Shown: positions 42,414 to 51,539, counted from the stretch's first letter. The stretch is 64,000 nucleotides of DNA from CAXTSE01 sp964246985 (GCA_964246985.1 CAXTSE010000008.1:62001-126000), one strand, 5' to 3'. Notes: generated by a model not told the origin, from the letters alone. Translations and numbers: made by a program.

Positions 42414-42779
42414 ATGAGCGGCATCATCGGCAACGGCCCGCAAGGCCCGTTGCATTCGGGTCCGGCGCCCTACCTTCTGCACGACGCAGGTTCCGGCCCA
42501 GCTCGCGACGATCCGCGCCACGACCTGCCCGAGGGCAAACCGCGCAACCTTCTGGGCAACATCGCGTGCATCGCCGCGGTCGTCGGGGTGTTCCTGGTGT
42601 GGGCGTTGCAGGGCTCGGCCTACCTGGTCGGGTTTGCGGTGAGCGGGGCCGCGATCGTGATGGGCACCGCCGCCCTGTTCACGACGCAAAAGCGCCGCAC
42701 GTCCGCTGTTGCGGCCGTGGTGATCGGGTTCGTGCCATTCGCCTTCACGGCGATCCGCGTGCTGGTGACGGCCAGCTGA
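42414..42779 (+). CDS. Small membrane protein with polar N-terminus
   Basis: This 121-residue protein has about 45 polar, Pro/Gly/Asp-rich residues, then three membrane helices (about 47-66, 68-87 and 96-117) separated by TTQKRRTS. It looks like the DUF4190-type small membrane proteins, with no known function. TAACAT lies 7 bases before the ATG, supporting an independent leaderless transcript. Confidence 0.7.
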   Translation: MSGIIGNGPQGPLHSGPAPYLLHDAGSGPARDDPRHDLPEGKPRNLLGNIACIAAVVGVFLVWALQGSAYLVGFAVSGAAIVMGTAALFTTQKRRTSAVAAVVIGFVPFAFTAIRVLVTAS

Positions 42780-42803
42780 GAGCCGTCACGCTCTGCCCAC
42801 TCG

Positions 42804-43739
42804 CTACGGGACGAGGTGCCCCGACGCCCGGAACAGCTCGTACCATTCGGCACGGGTGAGCGGCAGGTCCGACCCCAGCGCCGCGCCGCGGACTCGCTCG
42901 ACGGTGGTGGTGCCCAGCACGACCTGCATGTTGGCGGGATGCCGTGTGATCCATGCGGTGGCGATCGCGATCGCGGGCACGTCGTAGGTCGCCGCGAGGC
43001 GATCGATAACGGCGTTCAGCTCTGGGTACTCGGGCGAGCCGAGGAAGGTGCCCGTGAAGAATCCGCCTTGGAAGGGTGACCACGCCTGGATCGTGATGTC
43101 GTTCAGCCGGCAGTAGTCGACGATCCCGCCGCCGTCGATCGTCACGGACTGAGACTCGGCAAGCATGTTCATGGCCACACCCTGCGCGATGATCGGCTCG
43201 TGGGTGATCGACAGCTGCACCTGGTTGGCGACGATGGGCTGGCGCACGAACTTGCGCAGCAGGTCGATCTGCCGGGGCGTGTGGTTCGAGACACCGAAGG
43301 CCCGCACCTTGCCCGACGACTCGAGCTCGTCGAACGCGCGGGCGACCTCCTCCGGCTCGACGAGTGCGTCGGGGCGGTGCAGCAGCAGGATGTCGATGCG
43401 GTCGGTGCGCAACGCCTCGAGCGATTCATCGACCGATTGGATGATGTGGTCATACGAGAAGTCGAAGTACGGTCCGTCGCCGACGATGCCGGTCTTCGTC
43501 TGGATCGTCAGCCGATCGCGTTGTGACGAGGTGAGGTCCATCGCCTCGGCGAAGCGTCGCTCGCAGCCGTGCAGCTCGTTGCCGTACACGTCGGCGTGAT
43601 CGAGGAAGTCGATGCCGCTGTCGAGTGCCGCGGCGAGCAGGTCGCGCACTTCGTCGTCGGTCTTGTCGGCGATGCGCATCAGGCCGAGCACAACGTTGGG
43701 GGCGACGATGTCGGTGCCGGGCAGGGTGAAAGTCTTCAA
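42804..43739 (-). CDS. Aldo/keto reductase, YdhF-like
   Basis: This 311-residue barrel has catalytic Tyr in DHADVYGNELHGCERRF, Lys in IQTKTGI and His in LLLHRPDALVEP, plus the NADPH region TTTVERVRGAALGSDLPLTR near the end. It resembles E. coli YdhF. The start is a TTG at 43739, supported by GAGAGG 6 bases upstream. A second, degenerate copy of this same start region (ribosome site plus first codons) lies at 44488-44535 on the other side of the Imm5-like gene. Confidence 0.9.
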   Translation of the reverse strand: MKTFTLPGTDIVAPNVVLGLMRIADKTDDEVRDLLAAALDSGIDFLDHADVYGNELHGCERRFAEAMDLTSSQRDRLTIQTKTGIVGDGPYFDFSYDHIIQSVDESLEALRTDRIDILLLHRPDALVEPEEVARAFDELESSGKVRAFGVSNHTPRQIDLLRKFVRQPIVANQVQLSITHEPIIAQGVAMNMLAESQSVTIDGGGIVDYCRLNDITIQAWSPFQGGFFTGTFLGSPEYPELNAVIDRLAATYDVPAIAIATAWITRHPANMQVVLGTTTVERVRGAALGSDLPLTRAEWYELFRASGHLVP

Positions 43740-43849
43740 GGGGTCCTCTCTGAACCGTTGTCCTCACTCTAGGGAGCGGTGTCGGCGGTGCTCGCGGGGG
43801 GCTAAGTCTCGCAGGCAATGCACCGACAGCGAGGCGCGACCGCGAGAGT

Positions 43850-44449
43850 ATGAAGCTCATGTCATCACCCCAAGCGCTCAACGAATCCGACCGCCGCATC
43901 GTCGCCGCGTGGGCTGCCGACTGCGCCGAGCGGGTCCTGCCGCTGTTCGAAGCGGAGGCGTCGGCCGACGACCGCCCGCGGGATGCGATAGCACGAACAC
44001 GCGCCTTCGCTCGCGGGGAGGCCGACACGGCCGAAGAGATTCGGCGCCGGTTCATCGCCGGCCGGGCTGCGAAAGCGGTGTCGAGCGGCGCGGCGGTGGC
44101 TGCTGCGCGGGCGGCCGCGCAGGCCTCGGGCGTCGCGCACATGGGAGCACACGCCTTGGGTGCCGCGGCCTACGCCGCGAAGGCGGTGGGGCTGGCCGAC
44201 GCCGGAAGTCCCGACGCGGCTGACCACGAGGTCCGCTGGCAACTCGAGCAGATGAGCGCCGAGGTCAGGACGGCGCTGGCGTCGTTGCCGTTGCTCGGTC
44301 AAGACTCGGCCGGTCCGCTGGGAGCAGGACTGCTGGCCTCTGGGCAGCTCGGCGTGATCATCCGGCGGATTCAGACGGACCTCGTCGAAGTTGCGGACTG
44401 CCTGGACGCAGATGAGGCAGCACCAGTTTCTCCAATGGAGGTGTCCTGA
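43850..44449 (+). CDS. Imm5-like putative immunity protein
   Basis: This 199-residue helical, alanine-rich protein contains LNESDRRIVAAWAADCAERVLPLFEAEASADDRPRDAIARTRAFARGE and ASGVAHMGAHALGAAAYAAKAVGLA, the pattern of the Imm-5-like family proposed to protect against polymorphic toxins. No toxin is encoded beside it, so it may be an orphan immunity gene or serve another role. ATG codons at 43850 and 43859 are both possible starts. The gene is flanked by two similar copies of an aldo/keto reductase start region. Confidence 0.78.
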   Translation: MKLMSSPQALNESDRRIVAAWAADCAERVLPLFEAEASADDRPRDAIARTRAFARGEADTAEEIRRRFIAGRAAKAVSSGAAVAAARAAAQASGVAHMGAHALGAAAYAAKAVGLADAGSPDAADHEVRWQLEQMSAEVRTALASLPLLGQDSAGPLGAGLLASGQLGVIIRRIQTDLVEVADCLDADEAAPVSPMEVS

Positions 44450-44487
44450 CCACAGTCGTCTTGACAACGGTCGCTCGAAGTAGCGGC

Positions 44488-44535
44488 GCTACGGCCGAGA
44501 ACGAAGGTCTGCACGGGGTCCTCTGTGAAACCGCT
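44488..44535 (-). pseudogene. Remnant of an aldo/keto reductase 5' end
   Basis: On the minus strand AGAGGACCCC is followed by GTG CAG ACC TTC, then VLGRS. This matches the ribosome site and first codons of the reductase at 43739 (AGAGGACCCC, TTG AAG ACT TTC). The forward strand matches at 19 of 22 positions, plus further blocks upstream. VQTFVLGRS also resembles the common TLGRSG start of aldo/keto reductases. After about ten codons the likeness ends, so only a fragment remains. The 238 bases from 44450 to 44687 hold no intact gene. Confidence 0.5.
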
Positions 44536-44687
44536 TGTTTTCATTTTCGGAAGCCGCAGACGGAGGTCGCGAAGAGCGAGTTCTCGCAGGGTACGCACGA
44601 CCGGTCGGTTCACGGCGGCTGGTCGGCGCTGCCCGTGGCGGATGGGTTGCTCGTGGTCCCGCCAGTGGCGCACGACAGACTGGGGGC

Positions 44688-45476
44688 ATGTCAGGTCCCG
44701 ACCACGCCCCGTTGCACTACCTCGAGTTCGGCAGCCCGGATTCGGCCCCCGTCTTCGTCGCGCACGGGCTGTACGGTGACGCGACCTCGATGGGTCCGCT
44801 CAGTGGAGCTCTCGCCGCGCGTGGCCTGAGAGTCTTCGCGGTCGACGCCCTCGGTCACGGCAGATCGCCTCGCCCGGACGGGTTCACGCTCCGTGATCAG
44901 GGCCACGCTCTGAACGCCCTGATCGCGCACCTCGGGTACAAGTCGGCGGCAGTTGTCGGTGTCTCGATGGGGTCGTATGTGGCGGCGCAGGCCGCGACCC
45001 TCGAGCCCGCACGGATCTCGCACCTGGTGCTCGTGGTGTCGAAAGCACGTGGCGCGACGTCGTCGACGCTCGCCTACGCCGAGCGGGAGGGGTTCGACAT
45101 CGCCCGCGCGACGATGGAGGAGACTCTGGAGTTCCTGGCTGGCGCCCTGTGGTCGCCTGTCACCTCGCCCGAGCGCCGCGCCCAGCTGTCGGCGCCGCCA
45201 TCTGACGCACCCCCGGCGTTGTCCGCCGACGAGCGGCGCGCAGTCGACCAGTCGCTGGTCGACTTCGACCTCACGCCCGGACTTCCATCCATCTCAGCGC
45301 AGACACTGGTGATCTCGGGACGTTCCGACGGACTCAACCCACCCGACGAGGGCAAGGCGATCGCTGGGCTCATCCCTGGAGCAGTGTTCGAGGTCTACGA
45401 GGACTCCGGCCACATGCTGGCCTTCGAGGAGCAGGATCACCTGGTCGACGACGTCGTTCAGCTGCTCGCCACCTAG
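44688..45476 (+). CDS. Alpha/beta hydrolase
   Basis: This 262-residue protein has FVAHGLYGDATSM, VDALGHGRSPRPDGF, the nucleophile elbow VGVSMGSYVAAQ (Ser near residue 90), an acid region LVISGRSDGLN and His in EDSGHMLAFEE. The complete triad is visible and the substrate is unknown. The ATG at 44688 has a CAGACT box 6 bases upstream, a near match to the leaderless pattern. A second hydrolase follows 49 bases later, with its own promoter. Confidence 0.9.
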   Translation: MSGPDHAPLHYLEFGSPDSAPVFVAHGLYGDATSMGPLSGALAARGLRVFAVDALGHGRSPRPDGFTLRDQGHALNALIAHLGYKSAAVVGVSMGSYVAAQAATLEPARISHLVLVVSKARGATSSTLAYAEREGFDIARATMEETLEFLAGALWSPVTSPERRAQLSAPPSDAPPALSADERRAVDQSLVDFDLTPGLPSISAQTLVISGRSDGLNPPDEGKAIAGLIPGAVFEVYEDSGHMLAFEEQDHLVDDVVQLLAT

Positions 45477-45525
45477 GGCAACCGTCGAGTTGGGGGCAGC
45501 GGACCGTACTCGGTATCGTCGCCAC

Positions 45526-46320
45526 GTGAGCGAAACACGTGACGGGTTCTCGTCCGGCGAGCTCCCCCTGTACTACGAAGTGCACGAACCGCGGCCGGGC
45601 AGGCCGCCGCTGCTCCTGATTCACGGTGGCGGCTCGACGATCGGGTCGAACTGGTCTGCACTGCTGCCCGAGATGCTGAGCTCGCGCTCCGTCCTGGCCG
45701 TCGAGCTGCGCGGCCACGGGCACACCGGTCCGGGGACGGGGCCGGCCTCGTTCGAGAGCTCTGCCGACGACGTCGCAGGGCTCCTCGCGGAACTCGCGAT
45801 CCCGGCCGTCGATGTGCTGGGTTTCAGCAACGGCGGGCAGGTCGCCCTGCAGCTCGCCATCCGGCACCCCTCGAGCGTGCGACGGATCATCGCAGCCTCC
45901 GCTCCGTTCCGGCGCGACGGGATGATCGATGGATTCTGGGACGGGCTCACCTCCGCACAGTTCGCCGACCTCCCCGCGCCGTACAAGAGCTCCGACTTCG
46001 AGGCGAGCGGCGATCCCGCTCACGCGGAGCGCATGTTCGATCTGGATCGCGACCTCATGCTCACCGGTTTCACCGACTGGCCCGACGAGATGCTGGCGTC
46101 GATCTCAGCTCCGACCCTGGTGGTAGGAGCCGATCAGGACGTGGTCACTGTCTCGCATACTGCGCGTCTCGCCGAACTCATTCCCGGCGCACGCCTGCTC
46201 GTCGTCCCCGGCAATCACGGCGACTATCTCGGAGAGCTCCTGGCGGCCGGCGGCGACTTGTCGTCGATGCGACGGACGCTGCCGTTCCTGCTCGACTTCC
46301 TCGATTCCGAGACCCCCTAG
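45526..46320 (+). CDS. Alpha/beta hydrolase
   Basis: This 264-residue protein has LLLIHGGGSTIGSNW, VELRGHGHTGPGTG, the elbow LGFSNGGQVALQ (Ser near residue 102), the acid region LVVGADQDVVTV and His in PGNHGDYLGE. It belongs to the esterase/lactonase-like group. The substrate is unknown. GTG start at 45526 has TATCGT 6 bases upstream. Its stop overlaps the gatB stop on the opposite strand, so the two genes converge with no spacer. Confidence 0.9.
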   Translation: MSETRDGFSSGELPLYYEVHEPRPGRPPLLLIHGGGSTIGSNWSALLPEMLSSRSVLAVELRGHGHTGPGTGPASFESSADDVAGLLAELAIPAVDVLGFSNGGQVALQLAIRHPSSVRRIIAASAPFRRDGMIDGFWDGLTSAQFADLPAPYKSSDFEASGDPAHAERMFDLDRDLMLTGFTDWPDEMLASISAPTLVVGADQDVVTVSHTARLAELIPGARLLVVPGNHGDYLGELLAAGGDLSSMRRTLPFLLDFLDSETP

Positions 46321-47885
46321 GACTGCTGCGCCCGCTCCAGCACCAGCTCGCGCACGCGCCCCGCATCCGCGGAGCCCTTCATCGCCTTCATGACCGCGCC
46401 GATGATCGCGCCGGCCGCCTGCACCTTGCCGTCGCGGATCTTCTCCAGCACGTCCGGCTGCTCGGCGAGCGCGGCGTCTATCGCGGCGATCAAAGCCCCG
46501 TCGTCGCTGACGACCTTCAGTCCGCGGGCGGCGACCACCTCATCCGGGCGTCCCTCGCCGGCGATCACACCCTCGATCACCTGACGGGCGAGCTTGTCGT
46601 TGATGTCGCCGTTCTCGACGAGCGCGATCAGCTCCGACACGTACATCGGGCTGATCAGCGAACCCGGCTCAGCACCGCGCGCATTCGCGAGGCGGGCGAT
46701 CTCGCCGGTCCACCACTTGCGAGCCTGGGCCGGCGAGGCACCCGCGGCGACCGTCTCCTCGATCTCGACCAGGAGTCCGCTGTTCTGCACATCACGGAAC
46801 TCGAGGTCGGTGAAGCCCCACGCCTGCTTGAGGCGGCGACGACGGATCGCGGGCGCCTCGGGCAGCTCCGACCGCAGCTTCTCGATCAGCTCGGCGCTCG
46901 GCTCGATGGGCAGCAGGTCGGGCTCGGGGAAGTAGCGGTAGTCGTCGGCGTCGCTCTTCGGACGACCGGCGGAGGTCACGCCGGTGTCCTCGTGCCAGTG
47001 GCGCGTCTCCTGGGTGATCGTGCCGCCCTTGGCGAGGATCGCCGCCTGCCGCTGGATCTCGTAGCGCACCGCGCGCTCCACCGAGCGCAGCGAGTTGACG
47101 TTCTTGGTCTCGGTGCGGGTGCCGACAGGCTTGCGCTCCCCCGACGCCGACGTCGCGAAGGGCTCACCGGGCGCGCGACGCGGCTCGAGCGAGATGTTGG
47201 CGTCGCAGCGCAGGTTGCCGCGCTCCATGCGGGCCTCGCTGATGCCGAGGCTGCGCACGATGTCGCGGATGGTGCCCACATACGCCTTGCCGACCTCCGG
47301 CGCGTTGTGCTCGGTGTCGTAGATCGGCTTCGTCACGATCTCGACCAGCGGCACACCCGCGCGGTTGTAGTCGACCAGCGAGTACTCGGCACCCTGGATG
47401 CGCCCGGTCGCGCCGCCCACGTGGGTCAGCTTGCCGGCGTCCTCTTCCATGTGCGCGCGCTCGATCGGCACGCGGATCTCGGTGCCGTCCTCCAGCTCGA
47501 TCACCACCTCGCCCTCGAGCGCGATCGGCTCGTCGAACTGGCTGATCTGGTAGTTCTTGGCGAGGTCGGGGTAGAAGTAGTTCTTCCTCGAGAAGGTGGA
47601 TCGCGGGGGGATGTCGCAGCCGAGGGCCAGCCCCAGCGAGATCGAGTACTCGACGGCGGTCTGGTTGACGACGGGGAGGCTTCCGGGCAGGCCAAGGTCG
47701 ACCGGGGTGATCTGCGTGTTGGGGGCCGCACTCGCCGTGTCGGCATCGGCGGCAGGGCCGGCGGGGTTGGGCGCGTCCGAGAACATCTTGGTCTGCGTGC
47801 TGAGCTCGACGTGCACCTCGAACCCGAGCACCGGCTCGTACAGCTCGAGGGCCTTGTCGAAGTCCATGAGTTCTGCCTTGGCCAT
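46317..47885 (-). CDS. gatB: Aspartyl/glutamyl-tRNA(Asn/Gln) amidotransferase subunit B
   Basis: This 522-residue protein has LYEPVLGFEVHVELSTQTKMFS, DLGLPGSLPVVN, RKNYFYPDLAKNYQISQFDEPIA, RGNLRCDANISL, TETKNVNSLRSVERAVRYEI, and the C-terminal YqeY-like tail that binds tRNA. With GatC and GatA it converts Glu-tRNA(Gln), and possibly Asp-tRNA(Asn), to the amidated form. It is about 1.8 kb from gatCA with a LysE gene inserted between. TAGAAT lies 6 bases before the ATG. Confidence 0.97.
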   Translation of the reverse strand: MAKAELMDFDKALELYEPVLGFEVHVELSTQTKMFSDAPNPAGPAADADTASAAPNTQITPVDLGLPGSLPVVNQTAVEYSISLGLALGCDIPPRSTFSRKNYFYPDLAKNYQISQFDEPIALEGEVVIELEDGTEIRVPIERAHMEEDAGKLTHVGGATGRIQGAEYSLVDYNRAGVPLVEIVTKPIYDTEHNAPEVGKAYVGTIRDIVRSLGISEARMERGNLRCDANISLEPRRAPGEPFATSASGERKPVGTRTETKNVNSLRSVERAVRYEIQRQAAILAKGGTITQETRHWHEDTGVTSAGRPKSDADDYRYFPEPDLLPIEPSAELIEKLRSELPEAPAIRRRRLKQAWGFTDLEFRDVQNSGLLVEIEETVAAGASPAQARKWWTGEIARLANARGAEPGSLISPMYVSELIALVENGDINDKLARQVIEGVIAGEGRPDEVVAARGLKVVSDDGALIAAIDAALAEQPDVLEKIRDGKVQAAGAIIGAVMKAMKGSADAGRVRELVLERAQQS

Positions 47886-47935
47886 GGGTCGATTCTATTT
47901 GGGATGCGACCGAGGTGCGGCCTACCCTCGATCGC

Positions 47936-48547
47936 ATGAGCATCGCGTTCCTCCTGACGACGCTGGTCGTCGTCGCGACCCCCGGCACCGGCGCCGTCTA
48001 CTCGATCGCGGCCGGCCTGTCGCGCGGGTCGAAGGCGGGCATCGTCGCCGCCTTCGGATGCACCCTCGGCGTGATCCCGCACATGCTGGCGGCGATCACC
48101 GGCCTCGCCGCGATCCTCAACGCGTCAGCCGTCGCATTCCAGACCATTAAGTGGCTCGGCGTCGCCTACCTTCTCTTCCTCGCGTGGCAGACCTGGCGCG
48201 ACCGCTCGGCGATCCAGGTGGATGCCGCGGCCGGCTCGGTGCGCGTCTGGCGCGTCATCCGCACGGCGGTGCTCATCAACCTGCTCAACCCCAAGCTGAC
48301 CATCTTCTTCTTCGCGTTCCTGCCGCAGTTCGTGCCCGCGGGAGCCCCGGATGCGACGTGGCAGATGGTCGGGCTCAGCCTCGTCTTCATGGTCGTCACG
48401 TTCGCGGTGTTCGCGCTGTACGGAGTGTTCGCGGCCACCATGCGGTCTCGCGTCATCAGCCGACCTCGGGTGGTGCAGTGGATGCGCCGGACATTCGCCG
48501 CGACGTACGTGCTGCTCGCGGGCCGGCTGGCGCTCGAAGGGCGGTAG
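47936..48547 (+). CDS. LysE family amino acid exporter
   Basis: This 203-residue protein has about six membrane helices, TLVVVATPGTGAVYSIAAGLSRGSKAGIVAAFGCTLGVIPHMLAAITGLA, KWLGVAYLLFLAWQTWRDRS, and LINLLNPKLTIFFFAFLPQFV, the RhtB/LysE signature. It exports amino acids or related metabolites. The substrate is unknown. TACCCT lies 7 bases before the ATG. It is divergent from gatB, 50 bases away, and splits the gat genes. Confidence 0.93.
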   Translation: MSIAFLLTTLVVVATPGTGAVYSIAAGLSRGSKAGIVAAFGCTLGVIPHMLAAITGLAAILNASAVAFQTIKWLGVAYLLFLAWQTWRDRSAIQVDAAAGSVRVWRVIRTAVLINLLNPKLTIFFFAFLPQFVPAGAPDATWQMVGLSLVFMVVTFAVFALYGVFAATMRSRVISRPRVVQWMRRTFAATYVLLAGRLALEGR

Positions 48548-48591
48548 CGCGCCTCGCACGGAGAGCAGGCCGCTCGGCCGCGAGGTGCGGC

Positions 48592-49695
48592 CTAACGTCC
48601 GAACGCCCCCGCGATTCCCTGCGCGATGACGCCCCAGAACGGCGATGTCGCGACGGCGATCCCGAGTACGACGCCGGGGATCCAGACGGTACGAGGCAGC
48701 CGCCGCCCGCGGTCCGCGACACGGTTCGGAGAGAGCGGATCCTGGGGATCCCGGTCGATGCGATCATCGCGGTAGGCGTCGGTCTGGTCCCGCAACCGAG
48801 GCGCCACCGCGTCGATGATCCGCCAGACACGCCGGTGCGTCTCCGGGTCGGCGACGTCGAGCGGCTTCGTGAAGAGGAAGAGCCAGTCGTCGACGATCTC
48901 GACATCGAAGTCGGATGCCGCGTCGAGGAGGACGGCCATCACATCCGGAGTGAAGATGTAGAGCGCATCGCTCTCGTAGCCCTCGGGCACGAGAAGCGTG
49001 GTCTCGTCGGCTCCGATGCCCTCGAGCTTCAGTTCAGGGCCCTCGCCGACGACCCCGAAGCCGCTGCCACGACGCAGCACGATGTGCGGCAGTCGACGAT
49101 CCACTCGGATGGCGATGTACCCGATGCCCGTCTCGTCGACCCCGTACCGTCCGGTGCGGCCGACGGAACCGTAGTCGACGTCGCCGTTCGACTTCGGGGT
49201 CACGTGGTCGAGGCGCCAGGTCGTGCCGTCATCCCATCGCCGTCCGCCGTAGCGCGAGTTCCTGTCTCGCGGCGCGTAGACGAGCTCGTTCGCCGCGGCG
49301 AATGCCTCCAGGCGAGCGAGCGGCCGCAGTCCCCGTCGCGAACCCAGCGCGCCGACGAAGGAGTACACACCGAATCCGAAGATCGTCACCGCGAACGCGA
49401 CAGCGACCCCCAAGGTGATGGATGCGGCGAGAGTCGAGCCGACGTTCAGGGCGCCATCGGCGTCGGTGATCACCGGGGCGAGGAAGCCGCCGTCGGCCCA
49501 CGCCCAGAGCATGAGCCCGAGCGGTACGCCGACCAGCAGCGTCAGGACGGCCGTCGCGACGATCCCGAACACGCGGGCTCCGCGTCGCCACTGCAGGTAC
49601 CGGTCGTCACGCAGGATCTTCTCGCGCGTCGCCGCGAGCTGCTCAGCGGTCGGCTCACCGCTGAGCGGCGCGAAATCGAGGGCGCGAGTCGGCAT
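48592..49695 (-). CDS. Hypothetical membrane protein in gat operon
   Basis: This 367-residue protein has two N-terminal membrane helices (about residues 43-66 and 86-115), a soluble domain of about 200 residues rich in beta strands (LVYAPRDRNSRYGGRRW, IGYIAIRVDRRLPHIVLRRGSG, VEIVDDWLFLFTKPLD), and a last helix near 340-360. I recognise no family. Similar proteins recur in Microbacterium, from memory. It begins 18 bases after the gatA stop, so it probably shares that transcript. Confidence 0.75.
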   Translation of the reverse strand: MPTRALDFAPLSGEPTAEQLAATREKILRDDRYLQWRRGARVFGIVATAVLTLLVGVPLGLMLWAWADGGFLAPVITDADGALNVGSTLAASITLGVAVAFAVTIFGFGVYSFVGALGSRRGLRPLARLEAFAAANELVYAPRDRNSRYGGRRWDDGTTWRLDHVTPKSNGDVDYGSVGRTGRYGVDETGIGYIAIRVDRRLPHIVLRRGSGFGVVGEGPELKLEGIGADETTLLVPEGYESDALYIFTPDVMAVLLDAASDFDVEIVDDWLFLFTKPLDVADPETHRRVWRIIDAVAPRLRDQTDAYRDDRIDRDPQDPLSPNRVADRGRRLPRTVWIPGVVLGIAVATSPFWGVIAQGIAGAFGR

Positions 49696-49713
49696 GGGTC
49701 GACGGCGTCCAGG

Positions 49714-51243
49714 TCAGAGCGCGGGCGCCTGGGCGAGCAGCGGGCCGCCCCACTGGTCGACGAGCAGCTGCTCGAGCGCGGCACCGACCGTGTACAGCCG
49801 GGCGTCCTCGCGGGCGGGCGCCATGAACTGGATGCCGGCGGGAAGCCCGTCCTCGGGCGCGAGCCCTGACGGGAGCGCGATGCCGGGCACGCCGGCCAGG
49901 TTGGCCGGGATCGTGGTGAGGTCGTTCAGGTACATCGCCAGCGGGTCGTCGAGCTTCTCACCCAGTTTGAAGGCCGTCGTGGGGGCGGTCGGCGTCGCGA
50001 GCACGTCGCACGCGTCGAAGGCCGCCGCGAAGTCGCGCTGGATGAGCGTGCGCACCTTCTGCGCGCTGCCGTAGTACGCGTCGTAGTAGCCAGCGCTGAG
50101 GGCATACGTGCCGAGGATGATGCGGCGCTTCACCTCGTCGCCGAAGCCGGCCTCGCGGGTGGCGGCCATCACATCCTCGACCGTCCCTCCCCCCACAGGC
50201 GTGACCCGCATGCCGAATCGCACAGAGTCGAACTTCGCCAGGTTGCTCGACGCCTCGGCCGGGAGGATCAGGTAGTACGCACTGATCGCGTACTCGAAGC
50301 TCGGCGCACTGACCTCGACGAGCTCGGCGCCCTGCGATTCGAGAAGGGAGAGCGACTCATGGAACCGCTGCAGCACCCCCGCCTGGAACCCCTGCGATTC
50401 GAGCGACATCTCCTTGAGCACGCCGACCCGCACGCCCTTGAGGGCGCCCTCCCGCTGCCCGGCCCGCGCAGCCTCCGCGAACGACGGCCAGGCATCCGGG
50501 ATGCTCGTCGAGTCGCGCGGGTCGTGCCCGCCGATCACGTCGTGCAGCAGCCCGGCGTCGAGCACCGTCCGCGTGACGGGCCCGACCTGGTCGAGCGAGC
50601 TCGCGAGCGCGATGGCGCCGTAGCGGCTGACCCCGCCGTAGGTGGGCTTCACGCCGACCGAGCCGGTGACGGCGGCGGGCTGGCGGATGCTGCCACCGGT
50701 GTCGGATCCGAGAGCCAGCGGCGCTTCGAAGGCGGCGACCGCGGCGGCTGAGCCACCACCCGAGCCACCGGGGATGCGCGAGAGGTCCCACGGGTTGTGC
50801 GTGTTGCCGTAGGCCGAGTGCTCGGTGGACGAGCCCATCGCGAACTCGTCCATGTTGGTCTTGCCGAGCGGAACGAGCCCGGCGGCTCGCATTCGGGCGA
50901 CGACGGTGGCGTCGTACGGGGGCACCCAGCCCTCGAGGATGCGGCTGCCGGCCGTGCTCGGCATGCCGATCGTGCAGAGCACGTCCTTGATGGCGACGGG
51001 GATTCCGGCGAGGGCGCCGAGCGTGTCACCGGCGGCGCGCTGCTGATCGATCGCCTCCGCCGTGGCGAGGGCCTCGGCGTTGACGTGCAGGAACGCGTGG
51101 ATGTCGGTGTCGACGGCCTCGATGCGGTCCAGGTGGGCGCGCGTGACCTCGACACTCGACACCTCGCCGGCGGTCAGCAGGCCGGAGAGTGCGCTGGCAT
51201 CGAGTCGCGTCAGGTCGGCGCTCGAGGTTGCGGGGGCGCTCAC
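49714..51243 (-). CDS. gatA: Glutamyl-tRNA(Gln) amidotransferase subunit A
   Basis: This 509-residue amidase releases ammonia from glutamine for GatB. The Ser-cis-Ser-Lys triad regions are visible: AIKDVLCTIGMPSTAGSRIL (Lys), IPGGSGGGSAAAVAA and LGSDTGGSIRQPAAVTG (catalytic Ser). A domain near residue 330 carries AYYLILPAEASSNLAKFDSVRFG, the GatA-specific stretch, so it is not a generic amidase. It overlaps gatC by 4 bases. The length is normal. Confidence 0.97.
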   Translation of the reverse strand: MSAPATSSADLTRLDASALSGLLTAGEVSSVEVTRAHLDRIEAVDTDIHAFLHVNAEALATAEAIDQQRAAGDTLGALAGIPVAIKDVLCTIGMPSTAGSRILEGWVPPYDATVVARMRAAGLVPLGKTNMDEFAMGSSTEHSAYGNTHNPWDLSRIPGGSGGGSAAAVAAFEAPLALGSDTGGSIRQPAAVTGSVGVKPTYGGVSRYGAIALASSLDQVGPVTRTVLDAGLLHDVIGGHDPRDSTSIPDAWPSFAEAARAGQREGALKGVRVGVLKEMSLESQGFQAGVLQRFHESLSLLESQGAELVEVSAPSFEYAISAYYLILPAEASSNLAKFDSVRFGMRVTPVGGGTVEDVMAATREAGFGDEVKRRIILGTYALSAGYYDAYYGSAQKVRTLIQRDFAAAFDACDVLATPTAPTTAFKLGEKLDDPLAMYLNDLTTIPANLAGVPGIALPSGLAPEDGLPAGIQFMAPAREDARLYTVGAALEQLLVDQWGGPLLAQAPAL

Positions 51244-51539
51244 TGCTCCTCCCCCAGGATCGACGAGACCTTGAACAGGTCGCCATCGCGCTCGGGGGCG
51301 CCGGCCAGAGCCTCGGCCGGAGTCAGGGTGACACCGACGACGTCGGGACGGGTCACGGTCCCGAGCGGGATCGGGTGGCTGGTCGCCGGCACGTTGGGCG
51401 TCGCCACCTCGGTCACCTTCGCCACCGAGTCGACGATCTGACCGAGCTCCCCGGTGAGACGGGCGATCTCGTCGTCGCTCAACGCGATCCGGGCGAGGCT
51501 CGCGAGATGCGTCACGACCTCCGGTGTGATTTCAGACAT
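51240..51539 (-). CDS. gatC: Glutamyl-tRNA(Gln) amidotransferase subunit C
   Basis: This 99-residue protein begins with EITPEVVTHLASLARIALSDDEIARLTGELGQIVDSVAKV, the GatC helical pair, and has PLGTVTRPDVVGVTLTPAEALAGAPERDGDLFKVSSIL, the wrap-around tail that holds GatA and GatB together. Its stop overlaps the gatA start (GTGA). CGGGAG lies upstream of the ATG. It is the first gene of gatC-gatA-hypothetical. Confidence 0.95.
   Translation of the reverse strand: MSEITPEVVTHLASLARIALSDDEIARLTGELGQIVDSVAKVTEVATPNVPATSHPIPLGTVTRPDVVGVTLTPAEALAGAPERDGDLFKVSSILGEEQ

Noticed and set aside
43850..44449. Complete toxin-immunity system
   Set aside because: Only the Imm5-like protein is there; no polymorphic toxin, secretion tag or second immunity gene is adjacent.
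44450..44687. Small plus-strand gene before the hydrolase at 44688
   Set aside because: The open frame runs into the hydrolase in phase and has no motif or ribosome site; the stretch is better explained by the reductase remnant on the other strand.
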